NCBI GenBank assembly: GCA_019454625.1
Contig: JACFNY010000020.1
Location: 333-14,171 of the forward strand
DNA: 13,839 nucleotides
From: Sphingomonadaceae bacterium
Lineage (GTDB): Bacteria; Pseudomonadota; Alphaproteobacteria; Sphingomonadales; Sphingomonadaceae
Reading direction: 5' to 3'
Under the pieces are notes generated by a model, which made no database searches, had not been told where the DNA came from, and saw nothing but the letters and a program-made list of their open reading frames with translations. Position 1 is the stretch's first letter, and each line of letters opens with the position of its first letter. This document shows positions 1 to 7,507 of this stretch, piece after piece. Position numbers and translations under genes: made by a program.

Positions 1-2609
1 CCGATGAGGCCTTCGACTGGGAGACCGTGCGCGAATATGCGGCAGCGATGGCGGCGTGGGGCACGAAGACGGGCCTCGATGCCGCCGACGCGCTCGCGCG
101 TGTGCTCGGCGCGGCGCCGGAAGTGCGGCACGATTTCCTCGACGATCTCGTCGGCGCGGGCTTCCGCAAGGACGGCGAGCGCCGGGCTGCGCCCAAGGGG
201 CTCGCCGACCTTCACGAGCGCTTCTGCACGGTCGTCGGCGCCGTCCGCGATCTCGCCGCCGGGCTCGACCTCGCCGAGACGGCCGCGCTGCACCTGCGCG
301 TCGGCCATGCCCTCGCCGCCGCCTACGAGACGCGCAAGGAAGCGGCGGGCGCGCTCGATTACGCCGATCTCATCGTCAAGGCCGCGCGGCTCCTGTCCAC
401 GCTCGCTGCGCCGTTCGTGCTCTACAAGCTCGACCAGCGCATCGACCACATCCTCGTCGACGAGGGGCAGGACACCAACGCCGCGCAGTGGGCGATCGTC
501 GAGGCGATCGCGGACGAGTTCTTTTCCGGGGAAGGCACGCGCGACGAGGCGGAGACGGGACCGCGCACGCAGTTCGCGGTCGGCGACTACAAGCAGGCGA
601 TTTTCGGCTTCCAGGGCACCGACCCGCGCGCGTTCGAGGCGGCGCGCGTCTCCGCCGAAAACCGCGCGCTGAGCGCGGACAAGCCCTTCGAGACGATCGA
701 CCTCGCGCTCAGCTTCCGCTCCGCGCCCGCCGTGCTCGATGTCGTCGATACGGTGGTGGAAACCGTTGGTTCCGCCGCGTTCGGCATCGAGGGCGACATC
801 CCGCACCACGCGGCGCACCGCGCGGGCGTCGCGGGGGAGGTGGTGTTGTGGACACCCGTCACCGGGACCATCGACGAGGACGAGGCGGAGGATGCCGTCC
901 CCGAGGACGCCGAGCGCACGCTCGCGGCGAACATCGCGCGTCAGGTTTCCGGCTGGCTGGAGCGCGGCGAGCTTCTGGCCTCGAAGGGCAGGCCGATCGC
1001 GGCGGGCGACATCATGCTGCTGGTGCGCTCGCGCGGCAGCCTCGTGCCCGCGCTCGTCTCGGCGCTGATGGCGGCGCGGGTGCCGGTGGCGGGCGCGGAC
1101 CGGCTGCGCCTCACCCAGCCGCTCGCGGTGCAGGACCTGCTCGCGCTCGTCCGCTTCGCGCTCCAGCCGGGCGACGACCTGTCGCTCGCCGCGCTGCTCG
1201 TCTCGCCCTTCCTCGGCTGGTCGCAGGACGATCTCTACGGCCTTGCGTACAAGCGGCGCGGCACGCTTTGGCGCACGCTGCGCGACCGCACAGACGACAA
1301 GGCGCGCACTGCGGAAGCGTGGCTCGGCAAGGTGCTCGCCCGCGCCGACTACATGGCGCCCTACGAGTTCCTCGAATACGTGCTCTCCGGCGCGCCGCAG
1401 GGCCGCCTGCGCCTCATCGCGCGGCTCGGTGAGGAGGCGCGCGACCCGATCGAGGAACTGCTCAACCAGGCGCTTGCTTACGAAGGCGCGAACACGCCGT
1501 CCTTGCAGGGTTTCCTGTCGTGGATCGAGGCGGACGACGTGGAGGTGAAGCGCGACGCCGAGGCTGCGCACGACGCCGTCCGCATCATGACGGTGCACGG
1601 CTCGAAGGGGCTTCAGGCGCCCATCGTCATCCTTGCGGACGCGGCTTCCGCCGTGCCGAAGGGCGCGAAACCGCCGCTTCCGCTCGATCTGCCGGGCCTC
1701 GGCCCCGCGCCGCTGTTCTTCGGCTCGTCGAAGGCGCTGGTCGGCCCCGCACGCATCGCTTACGAAGCCGCGACCCGCGCGGGGGACGAGGAGCACATGC
1801 GCCTGCTCTACGTCGCGCTCACCCGCGCTGAGGACCGGCTCTATGTCGGCGGCGCGCTCGGCAAGCGGCCGTCGAAGGCGAAGAGCTGGCACGGCCATGT
1901 CGTCGATGCGCTCGCGGCATTGGGCGCGGAAAGCGTCACCGATCCCGTGTGGGGCGAGGTGCTGCGCCATGCGAGCGGCACGCCCGCGCCCGCGGCAAAG
2001 CCTGTGAAAGCCGCTCAGCCGGTCACGCCCGCGATTCCTGCATGGGCGCTCGCGATGCCGCCGGAGGAGGAACGTCCCCCGCGCCCGCTCGCGCCCTCCG
2101 CCCCGCAGGACGATGACCCGCCCGAGCCGCCGCCCGGCCCGGCGCTGCGTGCCGCCGCGCGGCGCGGGCAGGTGCTGCACCAGCTTTTCGAGCGGATCGG
2201 CGGCGTCGCCCCGGAAAACCGCGAGGCGGCGATGCGCGCATGGCTCCGCCGCAACGCGCCCGATCAGGATGCGGACGCCGTCGCCGCCGAGATCGCGGGC
2301 GCGCTCGCCGATCCGGCGCTTGCGCCGTGGTTCGCAGGCGAGGCCTATGCCGAGGCGCCGCTGTCGGCGGTCGTCGAGGATGTCGTCATCACGGGCACCA
2401 TCGACCGGCTGGTCGTCGGCGAAGACGTCGTGCGCGCGCTCGATTTCAAGACCGGGCGGCAACCGCCGCAGGACCTTGCGGGCGTGCCGCCCCAGCACCT
2501 CCGCCAGATGCGCGCCTACCGCGACGCGCTCGCCCGCATCTTCCCCGGCCGCCGCGTCGAAACCGCGCTGTTCTACACGGCGGCGCTGCGCCTGATCCGC
2601 GTCGATTGA
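1..2609 (+). CDS. addA: AddA, double-strand break repair helicase-nuclease (5' truncated by window edge)
   Basis: AddA is the UvrD-like helicase/nuclease subunit of the AddAB complex, which resects double-strand breaks for RecA-dependent repair. The reading frame (codons from base 3) is open to the left edge, so the first start-like codon inside the window (GTG at 27) is not the true start. About 868 residues are visible. Alphaproteobacterial AddA is usually around 1,100-1,200, so the N-terminal Walker A part lies outside. Visible in order: Walker B/motif II DEGQDT (about 459-476), motif III VGDYKQAIFGFQG (about 579-617), motif V MTVHGSKGL (about 1587-1613), motif VI YVALTRAEDRLY (about 1809-1844), a Pro/Ala-rich linker (about 1980-2140), and the C-terminal PD-(D/E)XK nuclease with GTIDRL, DFKTG (about 2394-2455) and QMRAY (about 2503-2517). 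All key residues are present and the enzyme looks intact. addB would be expected just upstream, outside the window. The gene ends 113 bp before trxA. Confidence 0.95.
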   Translation, partial: DEAFDWETVREYAAAMAAWGTKTGLDAADALARVLGAAPEVRHDFLDDLVGAGFRKDGERRAAPKGLADLHERFCTVVGAVRDLAAGLDLAETAALHLRVGHALAAAYETRKEAAGALDYADLIVKAARLLSTLAAPFVLYKLDQRIDHILVDEGQDTNAAQWAIVEAIADEFFSGEGTRDEAETGPRTQFAVGDYKQAIFGFQGTDPRAFEAARVSAENRALSADKPFETIDLALSFRSAPAVLDVVDTVVETVGSAAFGIEGDIPHHAAHRAGVAGEVVLWTPVTGTIDEDEAEDAVPEDAERTLAANIARQVSGWLERGELLASKGRPIAAGDIMLLVRSRGSLVPALVSALMAARVPVAGADRLRLTQPLAVQDLLALVRFALQPGDDLSLAALLVSPFLGWSQDDLYGLAYKRRGTLWRTLRDRTDDKARTAEAWLGKVLARADYMAPYEFLEYVLSGAPQGRLRLIARLGEEARDPIEELLNQALAYEGANTPSLQGFLSWIEADDVEVKRDAEAAHDAVRIMTVHGSKGLQAPIVILADAASAVPKGAKPPLPLDLPGLGPAPLFFGSSKALVGPARIAYEAATRAGDEEHMRLLYVALTRAEDRLYVGGALGKRPSKAKSWHGHVVDALAALGAESVTDPVWGEVLRHASGTPAPAAKPVKAAQPVTPAIPAWALAMPPEEERPPRPLAPSAPQDDDPPEPPPGPALRAAARRGQVLHQLFERIGGVAPENREAAMRAWLRRNAPDQDADAVAAEIAGALADPALAPWFAGEAYAEAPLSAVVEDVVITGTIDRLVVGEDVVRALDFKTGRQPPQDLAGVPPQHLRQMRAYRDALARIFPGRRVETALFYTAALRLIRVD

Positions 2610-2630
2610 CCTGAAAGCCGGCCTTTCAGG
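2610..2630 (+). terminator. Short inverted repeat just after addA, possible terminator
   Basis: An 8-bp perfect inverted repeat, CCTGAAAG / CTTTCAGG with a 5-nt loop (CCGGC), begins one base after the addA stop codon. There is no T-tract on either strand, so it is not a textbook intrinsic terminator. It may protect the 3' end of the addA mRNA or act as a weak terminator before the separately started trxA. Confidence 0.4.
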
Positions 2631-2722
2631 CGCGGCAGAAAGGCTTCGCGCATTTCGGCTTGAAGCGCACGCGGCAACGCCCCAGATTGCGCGCCACGCA
2701 TTGTCCGTTTCGGAGATCTGTC

Positions 2723-3067
2723 ATGGGTTCCACCGCCATCACCCCGGAAAATTTCGAGGATGTCACCAATGCCGGCAAGCCGGTCCTCATCGACTTCTGG
2801 GCGCCGTGGTGCGGACCGTGCCGCCAGATCGCCCCGGCGCTCGAGGAGCTTTCGGAGGAACTCGGCGAGCAGGTGACGATCGCCAAGCTCAACACCGACG
2901 ATCACCCCGAGCTCGCCTCGCAGTTCGGCATCCGCGGCATCCCGACGATGATCCTGTACACGGACGGCAAGCCCGCCGCCACCAAGGTCGGCGCGCAGCC
3001 GAAGTCGATGATCAAGGACTGGCTCGTCGGCGAGCTCGCCGAAGGCGTGTCCAGCCGCCAGGGCTAG
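2723..3067 (+). CDS. trxA: Thioredoxin TrxA
   Basis: A cytoplasmic thiol-disulfide reductant of 114 residues, close to the roughly 105-110 of classic thioredoxin 1. The active site is WAPWCGPC (about residues 28-35) and the cis-proline loop is seen in [11 protein letters not shown]. The ATG at 2723 was chosen because CGGAG at 2711-2715 sits 7 nt upstream and homologues start close to this point. An upstream in-frame ATG at 2660 would add an Arg-rich tail unlike the family. It receives electrons from thioredoxin reductase and serves ribonucleotide reductase, PAPS reductase and other reductases. It follows addA after a 113-bp gap that holds a hairpin. Its stop codon shares the four bases CTAG with the stop of the convergent MFS gene. 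It could instead be a specialised thioredoxin, but nothing in the sequence points away from the general type. Confidence 0.95.
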   Translation: MGSTAITPENFEDVTNAGKPVLIDFWAPWCGPCRQIAPALEELSEELGEQVTIAKLNTDDHPELASQFGIRGIPTMILYTDGKPAATKVGAQPKSMIKDWLVGELAEGVSSRQG

Positions 3068-4302
3068 GCGAGGGTCCGCGTTTCCGCGCCCGCGGCGGTT
3101 TCCGTCCGCGCCGCGCGGCGGCTGACGAACGCCGCCAATAGCGCTCCTGCCGCGAGGATGCCCGCCGCGATCAGGAAGCTGACGCCCGGCGTATCCGCCA
3201 CGGTCTGCTCGTACATCCAGCCGAAGAACAGCGGCGAGGCGATGCCCGCGATGCTGCCGACGCTCATGTTCGCGCCCTGAAGCTGGCCCTGCTCGCTTTC
3301 GGACACGCGGCGCGTCATCAGCGACAGCAGCGTCGGCATGGCGAGCGCCCAGAGCGCGTTCGGGAACAGCGCCAGCGTGAAGAGAAGCCCGGTGGGCGCA
3401 AGCCCCATGCCCGCAAGGCCGATGCTCCCCATCACCAGCCCCGCGACCATCGTGCGCCGGTCGCCCCAGCGCTTCACCGCCGGGCCGACCAGCATCGCCT
3501 GCACGATCATTTCGAGCACGCCTGCGAGCGCCAGCGCGCCGCCCATGTACATCGGGGTCCAGCCGTGGCGGTGCGCCGCATAGAGCACGAACACCACCGA
3601 AAACACGTGGTGCGCGAAGTACAGCAGGAAATTCACCACCGCGAGGCCGGAGAGCTCCGGATGCGAGCGCAGCAGCTTCAGCGCGCCGAACGGGTTCGCG
3701 CGCGTCCATGAGAACGCCATGCGCCGCTCCTGCGGCAGCGATTCCGGCAGGATGAACAGGCCGTAGAGGAAGGTGACGGCGGAGAGCGCCGCGGCGGCCC
3801 AGAACGGCGCGCGCGGCCCGATCTCGCCGAGCACGCCGCCGATCAGCGGCCCGGCGATGAATCCCGCGCTGAACGCCGCGCCGACGAGGCCGTAGCCGCG
3901 CGCGCGGTGCTCGGGCTCGGTGATGTCGGCCATGTAGGCGAACACGGCGGTGAAGCTCGACGAGGTGATGCCGCCGATCATGCGGCCCACGGCGAGCCAC
4001 CAGAGGTCCGGCGCCAGCGCCATCAGGATCCAGTCGAGCGTCAGCCCCGCGGTCGAGATCAGGATCGTCGGCCGGCGCCCGAAGCGGTCGGAGATGGAGC
4101 CGATCACCGGCGAGCACAGGAACTGCATCCCCGCCCAGATCGCCACCATGATGCCGTTCCAGTACCCGGCGGCGGCCTCCGAGCCCGCGAAGTCCTCGAT
4201 GAGGGCAGGCAGCACGGGGATGACGATTCCCATCGCCATCACGTCGAGCACGGCGACGGCGAGGATGAACGCGATTGCGGGACGGGAGGACGCGGACGAC
4301 AT
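3064..4302 (-). CDS. TetA-like major facilitator superfamily (MFS) exporter
   Basis: An inner-membrane proton-driven efflux transporter of 412 residues, the normal size for a 12-helix DHA1/TetA-type carrier. Features seen: an N-terminal first helix with D20 and GIVIPVLP (residues 25-32), the MFS motif [12 protein letters not shown] after helix 2 (about 68-78), a motif C-like [16 protein letters not shown] in helix 5 (about 141-156), a cytoplasmic loop with PESLPQERR between the halves, and a second set of six hydrophobic stretches. The resemblance is to the TCR/Tet family, but the substrate cannot be read from sequence. A role in tetracycline resistance should not be assumed, since most chromosomal members have unknown cargo. 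Its start lies 78 bp downstream of the small HTH gene on the same strand, so it may be the last gene of an argJ-HTH-MFS transcript. No clear ribosome binding site is visible before the ATG. Confidence 0.9.
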   Translation of the reverse strand: MSSASSRPAIAFILAVAVLDVMAMGIVIPVLPALIEDFAGSEAAAGYWNGIMVAIWAGMQFLCSPVIGSISDRFGRRPTILISTAGLTLDWILMALAPDLWWLAVGRMIGGITSSSFTAVFAYMADITEPEHRARGYGLVGAAFSAGFIAGPLIGGVLGEIGPRAPFWAAAALSAVTFLYGLFILPESLPQERRMAFSWTRANPFGALKLLRSHPELSGLAVVNFLLYFAHHVFSVVFVLYAAHRHGWTPMYMGGALALAGVLEMIVQAMLVGPAVKRWGDRRTMVAGLVMGSIGLAGMGLAPTGLLFTLALFPNALWALAMPTLLSLMTRRVSESEQGQLQGANMSVGSIAGIASPLFFGWMYEQTVADTPGVSFLIAAGILAAGALLAAFVSRRAARTETAAGAETRTLA

Positions 4303-4360
4303 GGCCGGGCGCTCATAGCCGCGCGGGGGCGCGGCGTCACGCGGGATATGGGCTGCGGTC

Positions 4361-4375
4361 AGGCCCCCCGGGCCT
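4361..4375 (-). terminator. Small GC hairpin between the HTH gene and the MFS gene
   Basis: AGGCCC / GGGCCT with a 3-nt loop lies 6-20 bp past the stop of the HTH gene. It has no T-tract. It could weaken read-through from argJ and the HTH gene into the MFS gene, but could equally be chance in such GC-rich DNA. Confidence 0.2.
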
Positions 4376-4380
4376 ACGGC

Positions 4381-4683
4381 TCAAACGTCGTCGCTGCCGT
4401 AGGCGCCGCCTTCATTCTCCATGCGGTCTATGGCCCGCACGTCCTTCGCGGTGAACTTGAGCCGGACGCCGACGCCGCCGTCACGGTTCTCCGGCAGGAA
4501 CACGGCGCCGCCCGCTTCCAGCACCGTTCGCAGGCGGTGCGCCGCATCAGGGGCAAGGTCGGCGTTGCCGCTTTCGAAGGCGCGCAGCGTGTCCTCGTCC
4601 AGCCCCGCGCCCTTGGCGACATGATCGCGCGGCCACCGTACCAGCGCTCTTGCCGCGCGTGCCTGAGGTCCGGTGATCGTCAT
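4381..4683 (-). CDS. Small helix-turn-helix (XRE-like) DNA-binding protein
   Basis: A 100-residue soluble protein. It opens with TITGPQARAARALVRWPRD, the form usual in short alphaproteobacterial XRE-like regulators (ITxxQxRAARxLLxW). A putative helix-turn-helix follows at about residues 18-40 (HVAKGAGLDEDTLRAFESG), then an FLPEN and GVRLKF segment typical of the same group. The HTH helix is unusual in having PRDHV where family members tend to have SQEEL. DNA binding is therefore likely but not certain. It starts 7 bp after the argJ stop, and its Shine-Dalgarno-like GGAG lies in the last argJ codons, pointing to coupled translation. It may regulate its own operon, but no operator is evident. 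Ten of the last twelve residues are small or acidic. Confidence 0.75.
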   Translation of the reverse strand: MTITGPQARAARALVRWPRDHVAKGAGLDEDTLRAFESGNADLAPDAAHRLRTVLEAGGAVFLPENRDGGVGVRLKFTAKDVRAIDRMENEGGAYGSDDV

Positions 4684-4690
4684 GGCGTCT

Positions 4691-5929
4691 TCAGCTCCGG
4701 TAGTCGGCGTTGATCGAGATGTAGCCGTGGGTCAGGTCGCAGGTCCACACCGTGGCGCGGCCCTCTCCGAGCCCGAGGTCGACGCCGATCTCGATCTCCT
4801 GCCCCTTGAGGTGCGCGGCGACCGGCGCCTCGTCGTAGCCGTCGACGACCATGCCGTCCTTGGCGACGACCGTGTCCCCGAAGCGCACCGAGAGCCTGTC
4901 GCGGTCGGCGGGTTCGCCCGCCTTGCCGACCGCCATCACGACGCGGCCCCAGTTGGCGTCCTCGCCCGCCACGGCCGTCTTCACCAGCGGCGAGTTGGCG
5001 ATGGAGAGCGCGACGCGCTTCGCCGAGGCGTCGTCGATCGCGCCTTCCACCTCGACAGTGATCAGCTTCTGCGCGCCTTCGCCGTCGCGCACCACCTGCT
5101 GCGCGAGGTCGCGGCACACCTGCGTCAGTGCCGCCTGCAAGGCGTCCGCGCCCGGCGAATCCGGCCCGGTGATCCCGGCGTTCTTCGCCGCGCCGGTCGC
5201 GAAGGCGAGCAGCGTGTCGCTCGTTGAGGTGTCGCTGTCCACGGTGATCGCGTGGAAACTGAGGTCGGCCGCCGCCGCCAGCATGGTCTTCAGGTACGCG
5301 GGCGAGACGGCGGCGTCGGTGAACACGAAGGCGAGCATCGTCGCCATGTCGGGCGCGATCATGCCCGAGCCCTTGGCGATGCCGACGACGGCGACGGTGC
5401 GGTCGCCGACGATGGCGGTGGCGCCCGCACCCTTGGCGAACGTGTCGGTCGTCATGATCGTCGAGGCGGCGTGCAGCCAGCTCGCGTCCGACCCCACCGA
5501 GAGCTTGTTGAACGCCTGCCGGAGCCCGTCCCTCGCCTTGTCCTCGGGCAGCGGCACGCCGATCACGCCCGTCGAGGCGAGGAAGATCTCCTCGCGCACC
5601 GCGCCCGTTTCAGCGGCGACCGTGTCGAGGATCGCGTCGCACGCGGCCTTGCCGCGCCGCCCGGTGAAGGCGTTCGAATTGCCCGCGTTCACCACCAGCG
5701 CGCGCGCCTTGCCCTGCGCGAGCGCCCCCCGGCACCATTCCACCTCGGGCGAGGGGCACTTCGACGTCGTGGTCAGGCCGGCCACGACCGTGCCTTCGGC
5801 GAACTCGCCGAGCAGCATGTCGGCGCGGTCCCAGCCCTTGTACCCCGCGCGGGCGGTCGCAAGGCGCACGCCTTCGATGTCGGGCAGTTTCGGGAATTTT
5901 TCGGGGGCCAGCGGCGAACGGTCGTGCAT
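4691..5929 (-). CDS. argJ: Bifunctional ornithine acetyltransferase / N-acetylglutamate synthase ArgJ
   Basis: ArgJ transfers the acetyl group from N-acetylornithine to glutamate, closing the acetyl cycle of arginine synthesis in the cytoplasm. Bifunctional forms also make N-acetylglutamate from acetyl-CoA. The 412-residue product matches the usual size. Diagnostic features: STGVIG (residues 119-124), the self-cleavage site in MATML between Ala196 and Thr197 that exposes the catalytic threonine of the beta chain, and the conserved C-terminus GYISINADYRS. There are tandem ATGs at 5932 and 5929. The second was chosen because GAGG then lies 6 nt upstream, against 3 nt for the first. A longer frame from 6019 adds 30 residues unlike the family and was rejected. 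It is followed at 7 bp by a small HTH gene. Whether it also has the acetyl-CoA activity cannot be decided by eye. Confidence 0.95.
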   Translation of the reverse strand: MHDRSPLAPEKFPKLPDIEGVRLATARAGYKGWDRADMLLGEFAEGTVVAGLTTTSKCPSPEVEWCRGALAQGKARALVVNAGNSNAFTGRRGKAACDAILDTVAAETGAVREEIFLASTGVIGVPLPEDKARDGLRQAFNKLSVGSDASWLHAASTIMTTDTFAKGAGATAIVGDRTVAVVGIAKGSGMIAPDMATMLAFVFTDAAVSPAYLKTMLAAAADLSFHAITVDSDTSTSDTLLAFATGAAKNAGITGPDSPGADALQAALTQVCRDLAQQVVRDGEGAQKLITVEVEGAIDDASAKRVALSIANSPLVKTAVAGEDANWGRVVMAVGKAGEPADRDRLSVRFGDTVVAKDGMVVDGYDEAPVAAHLKGQEIEIGVDLGLGEGRATVWTCDLTHGYISINADYRS

Positions 5930-5957
5930 CATCGTCCTCGTAGGTGGAACTGCCCGC

Positions 5958-5986
5958 ACCCTAGGCCACCGCGGCGTTCCGGTCGA
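5958..5986 (-). promoter_or_regulatory. Candidate sigma70-type promoter of argJ
   Basis: Read on the minus strand, TCGACC (-35, 4/6 match to TTGACA) is followed after 17 bp by TAGGGT (-10, 3/6 match to TATAAT). It sits about 30 bp upstream of the argJ start, in the 185-bp gap shared with the divergent ATP-grasp gene. The match is only moderate, as is common in GC-rich alphaproteobacteria. Confidence 0.3.
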
Positions 5987-6083
5987 GCCGCAAGAGGGGA
6001 CTCGCCAACCGGATTCCACCGCGTTAGGCTCGCGTCCAACGATAACGGTCGAACGCGAGCAGGGACGAAGGAGCGCAGGGTCT

Positions 6084-6099
6084 AAAGGGGAAACGCATT
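6084..6099 (+). promoter_or_regulatory. Shine-Dalgarno AAAGGGG and possible ATT start codon of the ATP-grasp gene
   Basis: AAAGGGG at 6084-6090 is followed after 6 nt by ATT at 6097-6099, in frame with the ATP-grasp gene. The in-frame stop TAA at 6043-6045 closes the frame upstream, and no ATG, GTG or TTG exists in frame between it and 6115. The sequence upstream of the ATG at 6115 (CGACGTTCAACGAA) has no Shine-Dalgarno. An AAGGAG at 6068-6073 has no in-frame start codon at a suitable distance. Confidence 0.4.
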
Positions 6100-6114
6100 T
6101 CGACGTTCAACGAA

Positions 6115-7506
6115 ATGTACGACGGGGAAACGGTTCGCGAGCCCTATCTCGACCTTTCGGGTTGGGTCTCCGACATGCCGCCGGACCTCCTCGATCTGAA
6201 GCGCGCCGAGGCCGACGCCCTGTTCCGCCGCATCGGCATCACCTTCGCGGTCTACGGCGAGGGCGGCGATCCTGAGCGGCTCATCCCTTTCGACATCTTC
6301 CCGCGCGTGTTCACCGCGCACGAATGGCGGCGGCTGGAGCGCGGCGTCAAACAGCGCGCGCAGGCGCTGAACGCCTTCCTGCGCGACGTCTACGACCGCG
6401 CCGAGATCGTCCGCGCCGGGCGCATCCCGGCCGAACGGGTATTCCGCAATGCCGCCTATGAGCCCGCGGTCGTGGGCATCCAGCCGCCGCGCGGCATCTA
6501 CAGCCACATTGTCGGCGTCGACATCGTGCGCACCGGCCCCACCGACTTCTTCGTGCTGGAGGACAATTGCCGCACGCCGTCCGGCGTCTCCTACATGCTG
6601 GAGAACCGGGAGATCATGATGCGCATGTTCCCGGACCTGTTCCAGCGGAACCGCGTCGAACCCGTCGACGACTATCCGAACCAGCTTCGCCGCACGCTGA
6701 TGAGCGTGGCGCCGGGAAGCTGCAAGGGCGAGCCGACCGTCGTGCTGCTGACCCCCGGATCGCTCAACAGCGCCTATTACGAGCATTCCTTCCTTGCCGA
6801 CCAGATGGGCGTCGAGCTCGTCGAGGGGCAGGACCTCTTCGTCGACGGCGACCACGTCTACATGCGCACCACGATGGGGCCGAAGCGCGTTGATGTGATC
6901 TACCGCCGCATCGACGACGACTTCCTCGACCCGCTCTGCTTCCGCCCCGATTCGATGCTCGGCGTGCCGGGGCTGATGAACGTCTACCGCGCGGGCAACG
7001 TCGCCGTCGCCTCGGCGCCGGGCGCCGGGGTGGCCGACGACAAGGCGATCTATACCTACGTGCCCGAGATGATCCGCTTCTACCTCGGCGAGGAGCCGGT
7101 GCTCTCCAACGTGCCGACGTGGCAGTGCGGCAAGGCGGACGATCTCGCCTATGTGCTCGAACGCCTGCCGGAGCTGGTGGTGAAGGAGGTGCACGGCTCG
7201 GGTGGCTACGGGATGCTCGTCGGCCCGGCGTCCACGAAGGACGAGATCGAGGCCTATGCCCGGCGCATCAGGGCCAATCCCGGCGAGTTCATCGCGCAGC
7301 CGACGCTTGCGCTCTCGACGAGCCCGACGTTCGTCGACGGCGGCCTCGCGCCGCGCCATGTCGACCTCCGGCCCTACTGCCTCGTCGGCGAGCGCATCCA
7401 CCTCTGCGCTGGCGGGCTGACGCGGGTCGCGCTGCGCGAAGGCTCGCTCGTCGTCAACTCCTCGCAGGGCGGCGGCGTCAAGGACACGTGGGTGCTGGCG
7501 GACTGA
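6115..7506 (+). CDS. Circularly permuted ATP-grasp protein (COG2308 type), first gene of the Anbu operon
   Basis: A cytoplasmic ATP-dependent ligase of the circularly permuted type 2 ATP-grasp family, expected to join a carboxylate to an amine (a peptide-like bond). The substrate is unknown. From the ATG, 463 residues are seen. Family hallmarks: AVYGEGGDPERLIPFDIFPR (about 45-64), VLEDNCRTPSGVSYMLENRE (147-166), VVKEVHGSGGYGMLVGP (355-371), IAQPTLALSTSPTFVDGGLAPRHVDLRP (393-420), and the C-terminal SLVVNSSQGGGVKDTWVL. The start is uncertain. The ATG at 6115 has no ribosome binding site, and the reading FNEMY just before it resembles the family's N-terminus. Translation may therefore begin at ATT 6097, behind AAAGGGG. 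The gene is divergent from argJ, and the next gene starts 1 nt after its stop, indicating coupled translation with the alpha-E partner. Confidence 0.93.
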   Translation: MYDGETVREPYLDLSGWVSDMPPDLLDLKRAEADALFRRIGITFAVYGEGGDPERLIPFDIFPRVFTAHEWRRLERGVKQRAQALNAFLRDVYDRAEIVRAGRIPAERVFRNAAYEPAVVGIQPPRGIYSHIVGVDIVRTGPTDFFVLEDNCRTPSGVSYMLENREIMMRMFPDLFQRNRVEPVDDYPNQLRRTLMSVAPGSCKGEPTVVLLTPGSLNSAYYEHSFLADQMGVELVEGQDLFVDGDHVYMRTTMGPKRVDVIYRRIDDDFLDPLCFRPDSMLGVPGLMNVYRAGNVAVASAPGAGVADDKAIYTYVPEMIRFYLGEEPVLSNVPTWQCGKADDLAYVLERLPELVVKEVHGSGGYGMLVGPASTKDEIEAYARRIRANPGEFIAQPTLALSTSPTFVDGGLAPRHVDLRPYCLVGERIHLCAGGLTRVALREGSLVVNSSQGGGVKDTWVLAD

Positions 7507-7507
7507 A

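Noticed and set aside
2660..2722. Upstream extension of trxA to the ATG at 2660, and TTGAAG/CAGATT (2660-2688) as its promoter
   Set aside because: The extension is Arg-rich, unlike thioredoxins, and CGGAG is placed for 2723. The promoter boxes match too weakly (the -10 only 3/6) to be listed.
5930..6019. Upstream extension of argJ to the ATG at 6019
   Set aside because: The 30 extra residues do not resemble ArgJ, they cover the likely promoter, and a good ribosome binding site precedes the ATG at 5929.
4851..6275. Long 474-residue open frame on the plus strand opposite argJ
   Set aside because: It is antisense to a clear argJ and rich in Ser/Ala/Arg without family motifs. Such shadow frames are expected in very GC-rich coding DNA.
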